Positions 18,727 through 26,870 are shown, numbered from the stretch's first letter. The stretch: 64,000 nucleotides of DNA from Cyclobacterium sp. (GCF_014762705.1 NZ_JABURL010000060.1:44466-108465), one strand, 5' to 3'. Notes: generated from the letters alone by a model not told the origin. Numbers and translations are program-made.

Positions 18727-19587
18727 ATGAAATTGATAAGATTTGGAAAAGCTGGTCAGGAAAGGCCTGGAATAGTGACAGCCAAGGGAAAGAAGTTGGA
18801 TTGCTCCGCGTCCGGCTTCGATTGGACCGCTGATTTTTTAGGAAAGGGCGACAGTTTAAAGGAATTGGAGGAATGGCTGAATGTCCATGAAGACCAATGC
18901 CCGGAGATAACCGATGGCGAAAGACTGGGTTCACCGGTTCCTTTCCCATCCAAAATCATGTGCGTGGGCTTGAATTATTCCCTTCACGCCAAAGAAAGCG
19001 GAATGGAAGTACCCAAGCAACCGGTTTTATTCATGAAAGCAACCTCTGCGCTGACGGGTCCTTTTGATCCCATTGTCATCCCAAAAAATTCCAAAGCTAC
19101 TGACTGGGAGGTAGAATTGGGCATTGTCATTGGTAAGAAGGCCAGTTATGTTTCCGAATCCGAAGCCATGGACCATGTATTCGGGTATGTTTTACACAAT
19201 GATGTCAGTGAAAGGGATTTTCAATTGAATCACGGTGGGCAATGGGTAAAAGGTAAGAGTTGTGATACTTTTGCTCCGGTAGGGCCTTATCTGGTGAGCA
19301 GGGATGAAATAAAGAATCCGCATGATTTAAGGCTTTGGTTAAAGGTAAATGGGAAAATCATGCAGGACAGCAATACCTCAGACCTGGTGTTCAACGTACC
19401 TCAGCTGGTAAGCTACATCAGTCAGTACATGAGTTTGCTTCCGGGAGACATTATCAGTACCGGCACACCCGCCGGTGTAGGAATGGGGCTAAAGCCGCCA
19501 ACTTATCTCAAAGCCGGGGATGTAGTCGAGCTGGGAATTGATGGGCTGGGTGTTTCCAGGCAAAAGGCAGAAGACTGGAAAGGATAA
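18727..19587 (+). CDS. Fumarylacetoacetate hydrolase family protein
   Basis: A 286-residue FAH-family enzyme that cleaves carbon-carbon bonds in diketo acids. The N-terminal cap (about 1-70) is followed by the catalytic FAH domain. Metal ligands are visible in WEVELGIVIG (the E-x-E pair) and in HNDVSERD. The KSCDTFAPVGP and GDIISTGTPAGVG motifs are typical. The order SDR then FAH suggests it is a 2,4-diketo-3-deoxy sugar-acid hydrolase, for example in L-fucose or rhamnose breakdown. Alternatives such as acylpyruvase cannot be excluded. Confidence 0.88.
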   Translation: MKLIRFGKAGQERPGIVTAKGKKLDCSASGFDWTADFLGKGDSLKELEEWLNVHEDQCPEITDGERLGSPVPFPSKIMCVGLNYSLHAKESGMEVPKQPVLFMKATSALTGPFDPIVIPKNSKATDWEVELGIVIGKKASYVSESEAMDHVFGYVLHNDVSERDFQLNHGGQWVKGKSCDTFAPVGPYLVSRDEIKNPHDLRLWLKVNGKIMQDSNTSDLVFNVPQLVSYISQYMSLLPGDIISTGTPAGVGMGLKPPTYLKAGDVVELGIDGLGVSRQKAEDWKG

Positions 19588-19594
19588 TTTAGTA

Positions 19595-19637
19595 TACCGA
19601 ATCATAGGAGGGCATTGTTTTTTCTTATGGTTCGGTA
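19595..19637. other. Imperfect inverted repeat between convergent genes
   Basis: TACCGAA near the left end pairs with TTCGGTA near the right end, and CATA/TATG extend the stem, around a loop of about 20 bases that contains six T residues. It lies between the FAH gene and the convergent MscS gene and could be a weak shared transcription end. The loop is too long for a classic terminator. Confidence 0.3.
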
Positions 19638-19674
19638 GTTTCTAATGATCGCTTCCCACTGATCTTAAAAACTA

Positions 19675-22191
19675 TCAAGGTTTTTTGGGTTTATTGTTCG
19701 GATCTAGATGCCCGCTTTTAATATGCAAATCCCTTTGAGGAAAGGGGATTTCGATTTTTTGCGCTGCAAAAGCGGCATAGATCTCTCTTAGGACTTTGTC
19801 CTTTACCTGAATCCATTCATCAAAATTAGCAACCCAAAAAAGGATGCGGAATTCAAGTGAGCTGTCCCCGAAATTATGAAGTAAAATATTGGGAGAGGGA
19901 AAAGAAAGGATGCCATCTTGGGACAAGACTTTTTTAATGATATCATGGACCTTTTCAATCTCAGAACCATAGGCCACACCTACCAGAATTTCCACTCTTC
20001 TTTTTTTGTCCGATAAGGTCCAGTTAACCAGGTGTTGGGACAACAAGTCTCCATTGGGAATAACCACTTCAGATCCATCATAGGCCTGGAGCGTACTGGA
20101 GCGAATACCAACTTCTTTCACCACGCCCGTACGCCCACCTACTTCTATGGCATCACCGATTTGTATTGGACGTTCAAATGCGAGGATAATACCGGAAACC
20201 AGGTTATTGACGATGGTTTGTAAACCAAACCCGATCCCAACACTCAGGGCTCCCAAAACGATTGCCAGCTTGTCAAGGGGAAGACCGGAAGCCGTTACTG
20301 CAAGGAAAAAGCCAAGGGTCAGGATAAAAAGCCTGATCAATAGAATGGATGATCCCAGTCGCTTCTCCCTTGGTCCAAGGTTTTGACTATCCCGGATAGA
20401 AGCGAAATAAGCAATGTTTTTAGCGAGTACAAAGGAAACCCAAATCAGTGAGAAGAAGGTCAAAATACTGCTGTAGGTAAATGTGGTATTGCCAAAAGTC
20501 CGGCTAGTTTTCAAAAAAATCAATACCTGATTACCAATGGTTTGATTCAATGAAAGATTCACAAGCAATAAATAAAGCCACATTAGCAATGCCAGGAAGG
20601 AGAAAATCTTTTTCATGCGGCTGTAAATAGCCTGGTAATTGAGGTAATTGGCATAATCTTTCTGGTTGTCCTTGCTTAATTCTGAAAGCAGGTAGATGGC
20701 CTCCATAAGGACCAGTACAAAAACATAAAGGGAAATTCCCTGCATGGTGCTTAAAGTAGAAGCTACTCCAAGGATTTTACCAAGACTAAACCTTCCGATC
20801 ATATGAAAGCCAATGGAGACAGTTTGCGTCACCAGGAAAAAATAGATCAGATAGGGTAAATTTACCGGGAATTTACCCGGTTTTTTCTTGATACGGAGCA
20901 AAACTTTCAGCCCCACCAAAATACCGACTAAAGAGAATGAAAGCAGGTACCATTTTTCCTGATGGGCAAGTTGTGTGATGAGATTACTTGCCCCAAACAC
21001 CAAAAATGCCATAACCATGACAATCCAAAGAAACATGTCCCCTCTATCCAGAACGATACGAATCAAAAAGGTAGTGGCCAGGATGCTTCCCGATAGACAG
21101 CAAAATATCAAAAAATAGGGGGGGACGGAGATTAAGAATGGGCTTATGGTAAAAAGAATCAGTGCCGTACTTAGAAAAGGGGAATACCTGAGGTATTTAC
21201 TTCGATCAAGTATCAGGTTTGAAAAATCCTTGGTTTGGCTGATTTTCTGGATCATGTTTCGAATGCCAAAAAACAATAATAGAAAAAGCAACAAAATGAA
21301 AAGCAACCAGCCATATTTTGATTCGAGGTAATGCTTGACAATGACCCTATTGAGAATTAAAGTTTCCTTAATTACCGACACCAAAGGCTTTTCCAATTCA
21401 GAGGCATGTGTTTCCCATAAATTAGGGCTATCTCTTTTTAAAAGATCTCTTCTGAAATCCCTTTGCCGGATCCTGACTGACTCCAGAAGGTCAACAAGCT
21501 GAATCTGAATACCGCCCAACCGGCTCTGCATGTCCAGCCCCTTATTTCTTTTAAGGGTATAAATGCTGTCCACATAGGCAAATTTTTCTTTAAGTACCTT
21601 TTTTTGATTCAGGTATCCCTGAAGGGCCAAAGTGTCTTCCTCTTCGCCAGTTGAAAATGAAGCTTCGTTGATAATGGACAATTCTTTACCAGACTCCATA
21701 AATGCATTGACATTATCATCTATTTCTTTTTGCCAGGTATTGATTTGTTGTTGATACCCTATTATTAAGTTTTCCAACTCATTGAGGAACCTTAGATTTA
21801 CGGTACCTCTTTCGATTAGAGATTGGTCTTTGATCCTGTTCAGAACCAACTCCATGACCAGTATTTCTTCATGCAGGTAAAGGGTGTCTCGGGCACGGGA
21901 TAATTTTGATTGTATGATCTGAAGCTGATTTAAAAAGGATTGGGTTTGTTGGACTTTTCGTTCAATGCTTAGTGGTTCTATAGCTGAACTATCAGCCATT
22001 TTGACAGTGTCATTTTTGTTTTGGGTTGTCCCATCAAAATTCAGATTTAATCCTTGCGCCCAACCGATTGACAGGGAAGCAAAAAAGATGATGCAAATAA
22101 ATAGTCCTTTCGGGAAGGGGAGTGATAAAAAGACTGACAGTCGGGTTTTCCCCTGATTGAATAGTATTGATTTCATTGGATTAATGTACAA
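19675..22191 (-). CDS. Large MscS-family mechanosensitive channel
   Basis: An 838-residue membrane protein. A signal-like hydrophobic N-terminus is followed by a long periplasmic region with coiled-coil segments (about 60-270), then many membrane helices, then the MscS core near residues 620-800. The pore helix pattern ALSVGIGFGLQTIVNN and the following FERPIQIGD segment are diagnostic. It resembles the large MscK/YbdG-type members that release solutes on hypo-osmotic shock. A start at 22176 (Met6) is also possible. Confidence 0.92.
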   Translation of the reverse strand: MYINPMKSILFNQGKTRLSVFLSLPFPKGLFICIIFFASLSIGWAQGLNLNFDGTTQNKNDTVKMADSSAIEPLSIERKVQQTQSFLNQLQIIQSKLSRARDTLYLHEEILVMELVLNRIKDQSLIERGTVNLRFLNELENLIIGYQQQINTWQKEIDDNVNAFMESGKELSIINEASFSTGEEEDTLALQGYLNQKKVLKEKFAYVDSIYTLKRNKGLDMQSRLGGIQIQLVDLLESVRIRQRDFRRDLLKRDSPNLWETHASELEKPLVSVIKETLILNRVIVKHYLESKYGWLLFILLLFLLLFFGIRNMIQKISQTKDFSNLILDRSKYLRYSPFLSTALILFTISPFLISVPPYFLIFCCLSGSILATTFLIRIVLDRGDMFLWIVMVMAFLVFGASNLITQLAHQEKWYLLSFSLVGILVGLKVLLRIKKKPGKFPVNLPYLIYFFLVTQTVSIGFHMIGRFSLGKILGVASTLSTMQGISLYVFVLVLMEAIYLLSELSKDNQKDYANYLNYQAIYSRMKKIFSFLALLMWLYLLLVNLSLNQTIGNQVLIFLKTSRTFGNTTFTYSSILTFFSLIWVSFVLAKNIAYFASIRDSQNLGPREKRLGSSILLIRLFILTLGFFLAVTASGLPLDKLAIVLGALSVGIGFGLQTIVNNLVSGIILAFERPIQIGDAIEVGGRTGVVKEVGIRSSTLQAYDGSEVVIPNGDLLSQHLVNWTLSDKKRRVEILVGVAYGSEIEKVHDIIKKVLSQDGILSFPSPNILLHNFGDSSLEFRILFWVANFDEWIQVKDKVLREIYAAFAAQKIEIPFPQRDLHIKSGHLDPNNKPKKP

Positions 22192-22375
22192 ATAACCGAA
22201 GAATTGCTTATTAATTTATATAAAATTTAGTTTAAAATTTATTCTATGCACGAATTATTCCTGCTTGTTTGGTGGATATTTTTATACATTGACAAACTTT
22301 ATATAGCTTTCATTGGTTAATTCAATAAGGTTAGCATGTTTTACCAAAGGCAAATCCCAAATAGATTGATTTTTA

Positions 22376-22405
22376 TTGTTAAATGCTGTTAAAATCAATA
22401 CTTTG
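22376..22405 (+). promoter_or_regulatory. Candidate promoter of the HtrA gene
   Basis: A TTG at 22376-22378 and ATACTTTG at 22398-22405 have the spacing of the Bacteroidetes -33/-7 promoter. The -7 box lacks a perfect TA at its first two positions. It lies about 80 bases before the HtrA start codon. The rest of the 22192-22486 gap shows no gene. Confidence 0.35.
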
Positions 22406-22486
22406 TTGGTAGGTGGCATCATTTTGGAAGCAACATAAAGGGAAGTTTAACGTGTAATTCAAGTAGTTAAATAAGAAAGGTATACA

Positions 22487-23968
22487 ATGAATAGAAAACA
22501 GTTTTTCCTTGGAATGGTGCTTGCATCATTAATCGGTGGTATGGTTGCTGTATTAGGGGTAAATTTAATGCAGAACAACCAGGATTCATCTTCGAATTTT
22601 GATGAGAAGCAGAATACCAGTTTTGTTAACTGGCTCAACGATGATCGCTTTGTGATTCCTGAAGGAATCAATTTTGTGGCTTCAGCGGAGCAGGTGACAC
22701 CCGCAGTTGTCAATGTAAGAAGTACGGTGACAATGGGTAACCGGGAAGGGGGCGTAGATCCCCTGGAAGAGTTCTTTGGTTTTCGCTCTCCCAGAGGCGA
22801 AGCACCCCCAAGACAAGGTAGGAGTTCTGGTTCCGGTGCGATTATTTCTGAAGATGGATATATCGTAACCAACAATCACGTGATTGAAAATGCATCCAAA
22901 GTAGATGTCACCCTTCAGGATAACAGGAGGTTTACGGCCAGGGTTATTGGCACAGATCCGACAACAGATTTGGCTTTACTCAAAATAGATGCAAATAATT
23001 TAAATTTCATCCCTTTTGGAAACTCGGATCAGGCGAAAATCGGGGAATGGGTACTTGCTGTAGGCAACCCTTATGAGTTAACTTCTACGGTTACCGCAGG
23101 TATAATTAGTGCAAAGTCAAGAAATATAGGCATTCTCAGGGATGAAAGTAATCTTCAGGTAGAATCCTTTATCCAAACTGATGCAGCGGTAAATCCAGGC
23201 AATTCCGGAGGACCCTTGGTTAACCTAAACGGGGAAATTATCGGTATCAACACTGCTATTGCCTCAAGAACCGGGGGATTTAGTGGTTATTCATTTGCTG
23301 TTCCCAGTTCCATTGTCAAGAAGGTTATGGATGATTTGCTGGAATTTGGAGCAGTACAAAGAGGACTGCTAGGCGTTGTCATCATGGATGTTAATGCGGA
23401 TATAGAGGAAATGATTGGTGAAGAAGTTAATGCAAGTCGGGGAGTATACATAAGAGAAGTAAATGAAGGCAGTGGTGGAGAAGAAGCCGGTTTGCAAAAA
23501 GGAGATATTATCATTGGCGTAGATGGCTTTGATACTTATTCTACCTCAGCCCTTCAGGAAAGAGTGGCAAGAAAAAGACCTGGAGATAAGGTGGAGGTAA
23601 AGTTTTTAAGGGATGGCAAAGAGATGACGACTACGGCCACATTGAAGAATGTTTCCGGAGATACCAAAGTTGTCATCAAGGAGATTCCTAAGACAACCGA
23701 GTTTGACGGTGTCATTTTTGAGGATTTAAATGCCTCGATCAAGGAAAGACTTGAGTTAGAAGGTGGAGCTTCTATTTCTGTTATTGAAAATGAGGCCTGG
23801 AAAGAATCTGGTGTACAAGAAGGTTTTATCATTACCAAAATTGGAAGGACCAAAATCCTGAATGGTGAGGATGTAATCGAAGCTTTAAATAATTACCGGG
23901 GCGAAGAGGTTACCATATTGGGTGTTTATCCCAATGGACAAAGATCTTATTATGATCTGGATTTATAA
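22487..23968 (+). CDS. DegP/HtrA-family periplasmic serine protease
   Basis: A 493-residue envelope quality-control protease with an N-terminal signal or anchor helix (about 5-28), a trypsin-like domain and two PDZ domains. The catalytic triad is visible: His131 in VTNNHVIE, Asp161 in TTDLALLKID, and Ser240 in NPGNSGGPL. PDZ1 spans about residues 290-385 and a more divergent PDZ2 about 400-490. Length and architecture fit Do/DegQ proteases that degrade or chaperone misfolded envelope proteins. A hairpin terminator follows the stop. Confidence 0.95.
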   Translation: MNRKQFFLGMVLASLIGGMVAVLGVNLMQNNQDSSSNFDEKQNTSFVNWLNDDRFVIPEGINFVASAEQVTPAVVNVRSTVTMGNREGGVDPLEEFFGFRSPRGEAPPRQGRSSGSGAIISEDGYIVTNNHVIENASKVDVTLQDNRRFTARVIGTDPTTDLALLKIDANNLNFIPFGNSDQAKIGEWVLAVGNPYELTSTVTAGIISAKSRNIGILRDESNLQVESFIQTDAAVNPGNSGGPLVNLNGEIIGINTAIASRTGGFSGYSFAVPSSIVKKVMDDLLEFGAVQRGLLGVVIMDVNADIEEMIGEEVNASRGVYIREVNEGSGGEEAGLQKGDIIIGVDGFDTYSTSALQERVARKRPGDKVEVKFLRDGKEMTTTATLKNVSGDTKVVIKEIPKTTEFDGVIFEDLNASIKERLELEGGASISVIENEAWKESGVQEGFIITKIGRTKILNGEDVIEALNNYRGEEVTILGVYPNGQRSYYDLDL

Positions 23969-23995
23969 TTGATGCCTGAGGCAAATTCATTATTA

Positions 23996-24030
23996 AAGGT
24001 TGTTCCTTAATCAGGGACAGCCTTTTTTAT
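23996..24030 (+). terminator. Terminator after the HtrA gene
   Basis: AAGGTTGTTCC pairs (with G-U pairs) with GGGACAGCCTT around an AT-rich loop, followed by a run of six T residues. It lies about 27 bases after the stop codon. Confidence 0.75.
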
Positions 24031-24116
24031 TCAATGATATTCATTGAGATTAATATATTTCCTATCAAATTAAGACATTGATATCTGACTGAATATAAAA
24101 AAAATTTAATCAATTT

Positions 24117-24146
24117 TTGCAACAATGAAATTTAACCCTACATTTG
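24117..24146 (+). promoter_or_regulatory. Consensus Bacteroidetes promoter for the tRNA-Val array
   Basis: TTG (24117-24119), exactly 19 bases, then TACATTTG (24139-24146) gives a perfect TTG-N19-TAnnTTTG housekeeping promoter. Transcription would begin near 24153, about 65 bases before the first tRNA-like sequence. Confidence 0.7.
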
Positions 24147-24217
24147 CATTCCGATTCTGGGGAATTTTTGACCAGCACTAATAATAGAGTGCATTTTCTA
24201 CCGGGGTTTGAGCGCAT

Positions 24218-24295
24218 GGGAGTTTAGCTCAGTTGGTTCAGAGCATTCCGATTTACATCGGAAGGGTCGTTGATTGAGCATTAAAAAAAAGAAAT
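24218..24295 (+). pseudogene. Truncated tRNA-Val-like 5' part, copy 1
   Basis: The acceptor 5' strand, D-arm and variable-loop start are identical to the intact tRNA-Val that follows. The anticodon arm is replaced by TTCCGATTTACATCGGAA, and the sequence departs from a tRNA at 24270, lacking the T-arm and acceptor 3' strand. A 26-base A-rich linker then leads to the intact tRNA. It cannot fold as a full tRNA on its own. An almost complementary 3' part lies at 24893-24951. Confidence 0.8.
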
Positions 24296-24370
24296 GGGAG
24301 TTTAGCTCAGTTGGTTCAGAGCATCTGCCTTACAAGCAGAGGGTCGGGGGTTCGAATCCCTCAACTCCCA
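24296..24370 (+). tRNA. tRNA-Val (anticodon UAC), copy 1
   Basis: A 75-base sequence folds into a full cloverleaf: acceptor GGGAGTT/AACTCCC, D-arm GCTC/GAGC, anticodon stem TCTGC/GCAGA with loop CTTACAA, and T-arm GGGGG/CCCTC with loop TTCGAAT. The anticodon TAC reads valine codons. The discriminator is A, and the CCA tail is not encoded. It is identical to the copy at 24526-24600. Confidence 0.96.
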
Positions 24371-24374
24371 CTTT

Positions 24375-24410
24375 ATGGAATTAAGCTGGATTCCATGTCA
24401 GGTTGTTTTT
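24375..24410 (+). terminator. Hairpin with T-run in the spacer of the tRNA array
   Basis: ATGGAAT and ATTCCAT form a perfect 7-base stem around an 8-base loop, and a T-rich run follows about ten bases later. A second perfect hairpin (CCAGAA/TTCTGG) lies near 24422-24436. They may act in processing or partial termination between the two tandem blocks. Confidence 0.4.
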
Positions 24411-24447
24411 TGGGATTAACACCAGAAGGTTTCTGGAAATGAAGCAT

Positions 24448-24525
24448 GGGAGTTTAGCTCAGTTGGTTCAGAGCATTCCGATTTACATCGGAAGGGTCGT
24501 TGATTGAGCATTAAAAAAAAGAAAT
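24448..24525 (+). pseudogene. Truncated tRNA-Val-like 5' part, copy 2
   Basis: Identical to 24218-24295. The 35-base segment 24465-24499 is repeated in the detached 3' part at 24893-24927, on the other side of the GIY-YIG gene. Confidence 0.8.
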
Positions 24526-24600
24526 GGGAGTTTAGCTCAGTTGGTTCAGAGCATCTGCCTTACAAGCAGAGGGTCGGGGGTTCGAATCCCTCAACTCCCA
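24526..24600 (+). tRNA. tRNA-Val (anticodon UAC), copy 2
   Basis: Identical to the intact tRNA-Val at 24296-24370, with a complete cloverleaf, anticodon TAC and no encoded CCA. A strong terminator follows 5 bases later. Confidence 0.96.
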
Positions 24601-24605
24601 CATTT

Positions 24606-24629
24606 AGACCTCGTAGTGAGGTCTTTTTT
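24606..24629 (+). terminator. Terminator after tRNA-Val copy 2
   Basis: GACCTC pairs with GAGGTC around a 5-base loop and is followed by six T residues. It ends the tRNA transcript only 4 bases before the ATG of the GIY-YIG gene. Confidence 0.85.
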
Positions 24630-24633
24630 GTTT

Positions 24634-24891
24634 ATGCCTTGTCATTTTTACATATTGTTCTCCGAAACAAAAAACAGGTTCTATATCGGGGCTACCTGTG
24701 ATCACCTGGACCAGAGAGTTCGAAGGCACAATGCAAATCATAAAAAGGGATTCACAGGTCACCAGAATGATTGGATGATCGTTTATTCTGAAGCTTTCCC
24801 TTCAAAACAGCAAGCTTTTGACAGGGAAAGGGAGGTCAAAGGCTGGAAAAGCAGAAAAAAAATTATCGACCTGATCTCATCCCAAAATTAA
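24634..24891 (+). CDS. Small GIY-YIG family endonuclease
   Basis: An 85-residue single-domain nuclease. The ATG at 24634 was chosen because the reading frame upstream runs through the tRNA and its terminator, and because the GIY-YIG fold should begin within a few residues. The two-strand signature is seen as F-Y-I-L (5-8) and F-Y-I-G (16-19). Arg28 in DQRVRRHN and the acidic helix D-R-E-R-E (Glu65 or Glu67) supply the usual catalytic Arg and metal-binding Glu. It belongs to the small YhbQ/UPF0213-like group, abundant beside tRNAs in Bacteroidota. It is enclosed between an intact tRNA-Val and a tRNA 3' part and could be a homing-type enzyme; a repair role is also possible. Confidence 0.85.
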   Translation: MPCHFYILFSETKNRFYIGATCDHLDQRVRRHNANHKKGFTGHQNDWMIVYSEAFPSKQQAFDREREVKGWKSRKKIIDLISSQN

Positions 24892-24892
24892 C

Positions 24893-24951
24893 GGTTCAGA
24901 GCATTCCGATTTACATCGGAAGGGTCGGGGGTTCGAATCCCTCAACTCCCA
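24893..24951 (+). pseudogene. Detached tRNA-Val-like 3' part
   Basis: It begins in the D-loop (GGTTCAGAGC), carries the same variant anticodon arm TTCCGATTTACATCGGAA as the truncated 5' parts, and continues through an intact T-arm and acceptor 3' strand to the discriminator A. The first 17 bases of the tRNA are missing. It starts 1 base after the GIY-YIG stop codon. The downstream CACATTTAG matches the flank of tRNA-Val copy 2. Confidence 0.8.
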
Positions 24952-25040
24952 CATTTAGTCTCTATGGGAAGCTTTTTTTGTAATGACTGTATATTTGGAT
25001 TTTAAGCAAATATTTTTCTTTATTTGGGATCAAAATGCAT

Positions 25041-26870
25041 TTATTTCAGTGTAAAATTGACCCCTCCTCTAGCCCATCTTCCGGGCATTTGCACTGTCCC
25101 TGCCTCGATATAATCGGTATTGCTCAAATTTGATATTTCGGCAAAGAAGCCAACTTTTTTTAGCCTGTTGACATCCATTCTGATGTCCAGTAAAAAATAA
25201 GGTGCCAATTTCATCCGTTCTATGTACCTGCTTTTGGCGGTCAGTTCTATGTTCTGCCGGAATTCAGCGCGAATGCCCGCAATGAGTTGATGTTTTAAGG
25301 CATTTAATGAATATTGTGTTTCTTGTCCTTCCTTCTCGATAAGGTCTGCTGCAATATAATTGTAGCTCATGGTGATTTCATCTACCCTTATCCTATGCTG
25401 AGAACCTTCAAATTGGTATTGAAATCCCGCTTCTATTCCTTGAAAAACTACCTCGTTAAAATTTTGAGGCTGCCATGCTGTGTCTTCATCCGGCCTTGTC
25501 CACTCTATCAGGTTATTGGTATGTCTGTTGAAATATACCAATTCTGCGTTAAACCCTTTTTTGGATATTTTGACACCCCCTTCATAATTTCGGGCCTTTT
25601 CAGGTTCAAGGGCATCATTTCCGATATTGGTTGGTCCCACATAATAGAGGTCAGTGTAGGTGGGGATTCGAAAACTTACACCAAAATTTGCATAGGTCCG
25701 CATCCAGGAATTGATTTGATACCCAAGCTCTGCTCCGGGAAAATGTTTCCATCCATACTCCGAGTAATAGTTGGAATAGATGCCGGCCCTGACATCCCCT
25801 TTTTCTGAAAATTCAAGTCGGTGTTCGAGAAATGCCCCCATCAAGTTCCTGTTTCTCAATCCCAGATTGTTGCTGTCAATGCTTTCTTTGCGGCCCTCAA
25901 TTCCCATTCCCAAGGTTCCTATCCCGGTTTCTTGTCTGGCATTTATTTCTAAAGCAAAAACATCGGTCTGATGGATGTTTTGAAAAACAGCAGGGTCATT
26001 TCTTACCAGTCTGAATTCATCCTGGTTTCTTCTCCAATAGGCGCGTGACAAGATATAACTGTTCCCTTTTTCGAAGGTATGGCTTAGGGAGGCCAGTGTA
26101 GTCTGTATGCTTTCCCATTGGTCAGGAAAAGCGCTGGTGTAGAAGCCATTCGCTCCAAAATCCCTGTCTGCGTATGCCAACATGGTTTTAATCTCCTGGA
26201 ATTGGTTTAGTGAGCGTCCTCCTTCATAAAAAAAATTACTGACCTTATAATCAGAATTGTACCAATGCCCGTCACTGGCGTCATGGGACACAGCCAGGCT
26301 TTGCCGGTATTTCCCTACGGGCAAACTCAATTGAAAAGAAGCTCCTCTCATACCAAAATCACCACCATATAATCCGGACTGAAGTTGGAAGGTTTCGGGT
26401 AATTCTGTGATGATGTTGATAGCTCCGGCATAAGCATTCTGCCCATAGATCCTTGAAGCAGGCCCTTTCAGAATGTCCACTCTTTGGATTCCTGAAAGAG
26501 GAACCGGGATATTTACCATGTGGTGCCCGGTTTGGGGGTCGGAAAGCTTAATGCCATTGACCAACATGAGGGTTTGTTCGAATGATCCTCCTCTTATACC
26601 AATATCTGCCTGTACTCCCCCTATACCCCGTTGGCGGACATCCACTCCGGGAGTAAAGGAGAGAATTTCCTGAAGGCTTCTTGCGGGGGTGGTTTCCAGT
26701 GCTTTTCTGTGGATGATATTGATGTTTCTTGAACTTTTCGAAAAGGGGATTTCCATTCGGTTTTCTTTGATGATCACCTGATTCAGGGTAATAGAGGTGC
26801 TGTCATCCTGAGCGAAAACCAGGGAAGATAATGCCAAAAAAAGAGATGGAATTAAGTAATATTTTATCAT
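25041..26870 (-). CDS. TonB-dependent outer-membrane receptor, BtuB-like
   Basis: A 609-residue outer-membrane active transporter. A signal peptide ends near residue 20 (F-A-Q). The plug domain (about 45-155) shows the LQEILSFTPGVDVRQRG and GPASRIYGQNAYAGAINI segments. A 22-strand barrel follows and ends with the aromatic-rich terminal strand. No carboxypeptidase-like extension is present, so this is the short BtuB/CirA-like type and not a SusC. The substrate is unknown: vitamin B12 and siderophores are both plausible. No cobalamin riboswitch is recognisable in the 124-base upstream gap. Confidence 0.88.
   Translation of the reverse strand: MIKYYLIPSLFLALSSLVFAQDDSTSITLNQVIIKENRMEIPFSKSSRNINIIHRKALETTPARSLQEILSFTPGVDVRQRGIGGVQADIGIRGGSFEQTLMLVNGIKLSDPQTGHHMVNIPVPLSGIQRVDILKGPASRIYGQNAYAGAINIITELPETFQLQSGLYGGDFGMRGASFQLSLPVGKYRQSLAVSHDASDGHWYNSDYKVSNFFYEGGRSLNQFQEIKTMLAYADRDFGANGFYTSAFPDQWESIQTTLASLSHTFEKGNSYILSRAYWRRNQDEFRLVRNDPAVFQNIHQTDVFALEINARQETGIGTLGMGIEGRKESIDSNNLGLRNRNLMGAFLEHRLEFSEKGDVRAGIYSNYYSEYGWKHFPGAELGYQINSWMRTYANFGVSFRIPTYTDLYYVGPTNIGNDALEPEKARNYEGGVKISKKGFNAELVYFNRHTNNLIEWTRPDEDTAWQPQNFNEVVFQGIEAGFQYQFEGSQHRIRVDEITMSYNYIAADLIEKEGQETQYSLNALKHQLIAGIRAEFRQNIELTAKSRYIERMKLAPYFLLDIRMDVNRLKKVGFFAEISNLSNTDYIEAGTVQMPGRWARGGVNFTLK

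Larger units (their letters stand above)
24214..24370 (+). repeat. Tandem block, copy 1 (truncated plus intact tRNA-Val)
   Basis: From the bases GCAT before the truncated tRNA to the end of the intact tRNA, this block is repeated identically at 24444-24600, offset by 230 bases. The spacer between them is unique. Confidence 0.9.
24444..24600 (+). repeat. Tandem block, copy 2 (truncated plus intact tRNA-Val)
   Basis: This is an exact copy of 24214-24370. The identity over about 157 bases, including the non-tRNA linker, indicates a recent duplication or ongoing gene conversion. Confidence 0.9.

Noticed and set aside
24541..24633. N-terminal extension of the GIY-YIG reading frame through the tRNA-Val and its terminator
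   Set aside because: The frame is open only because it translates the tRNA. The GIY-YIG fold begins after the ATG at 24634, so the earlier start is an artefact.
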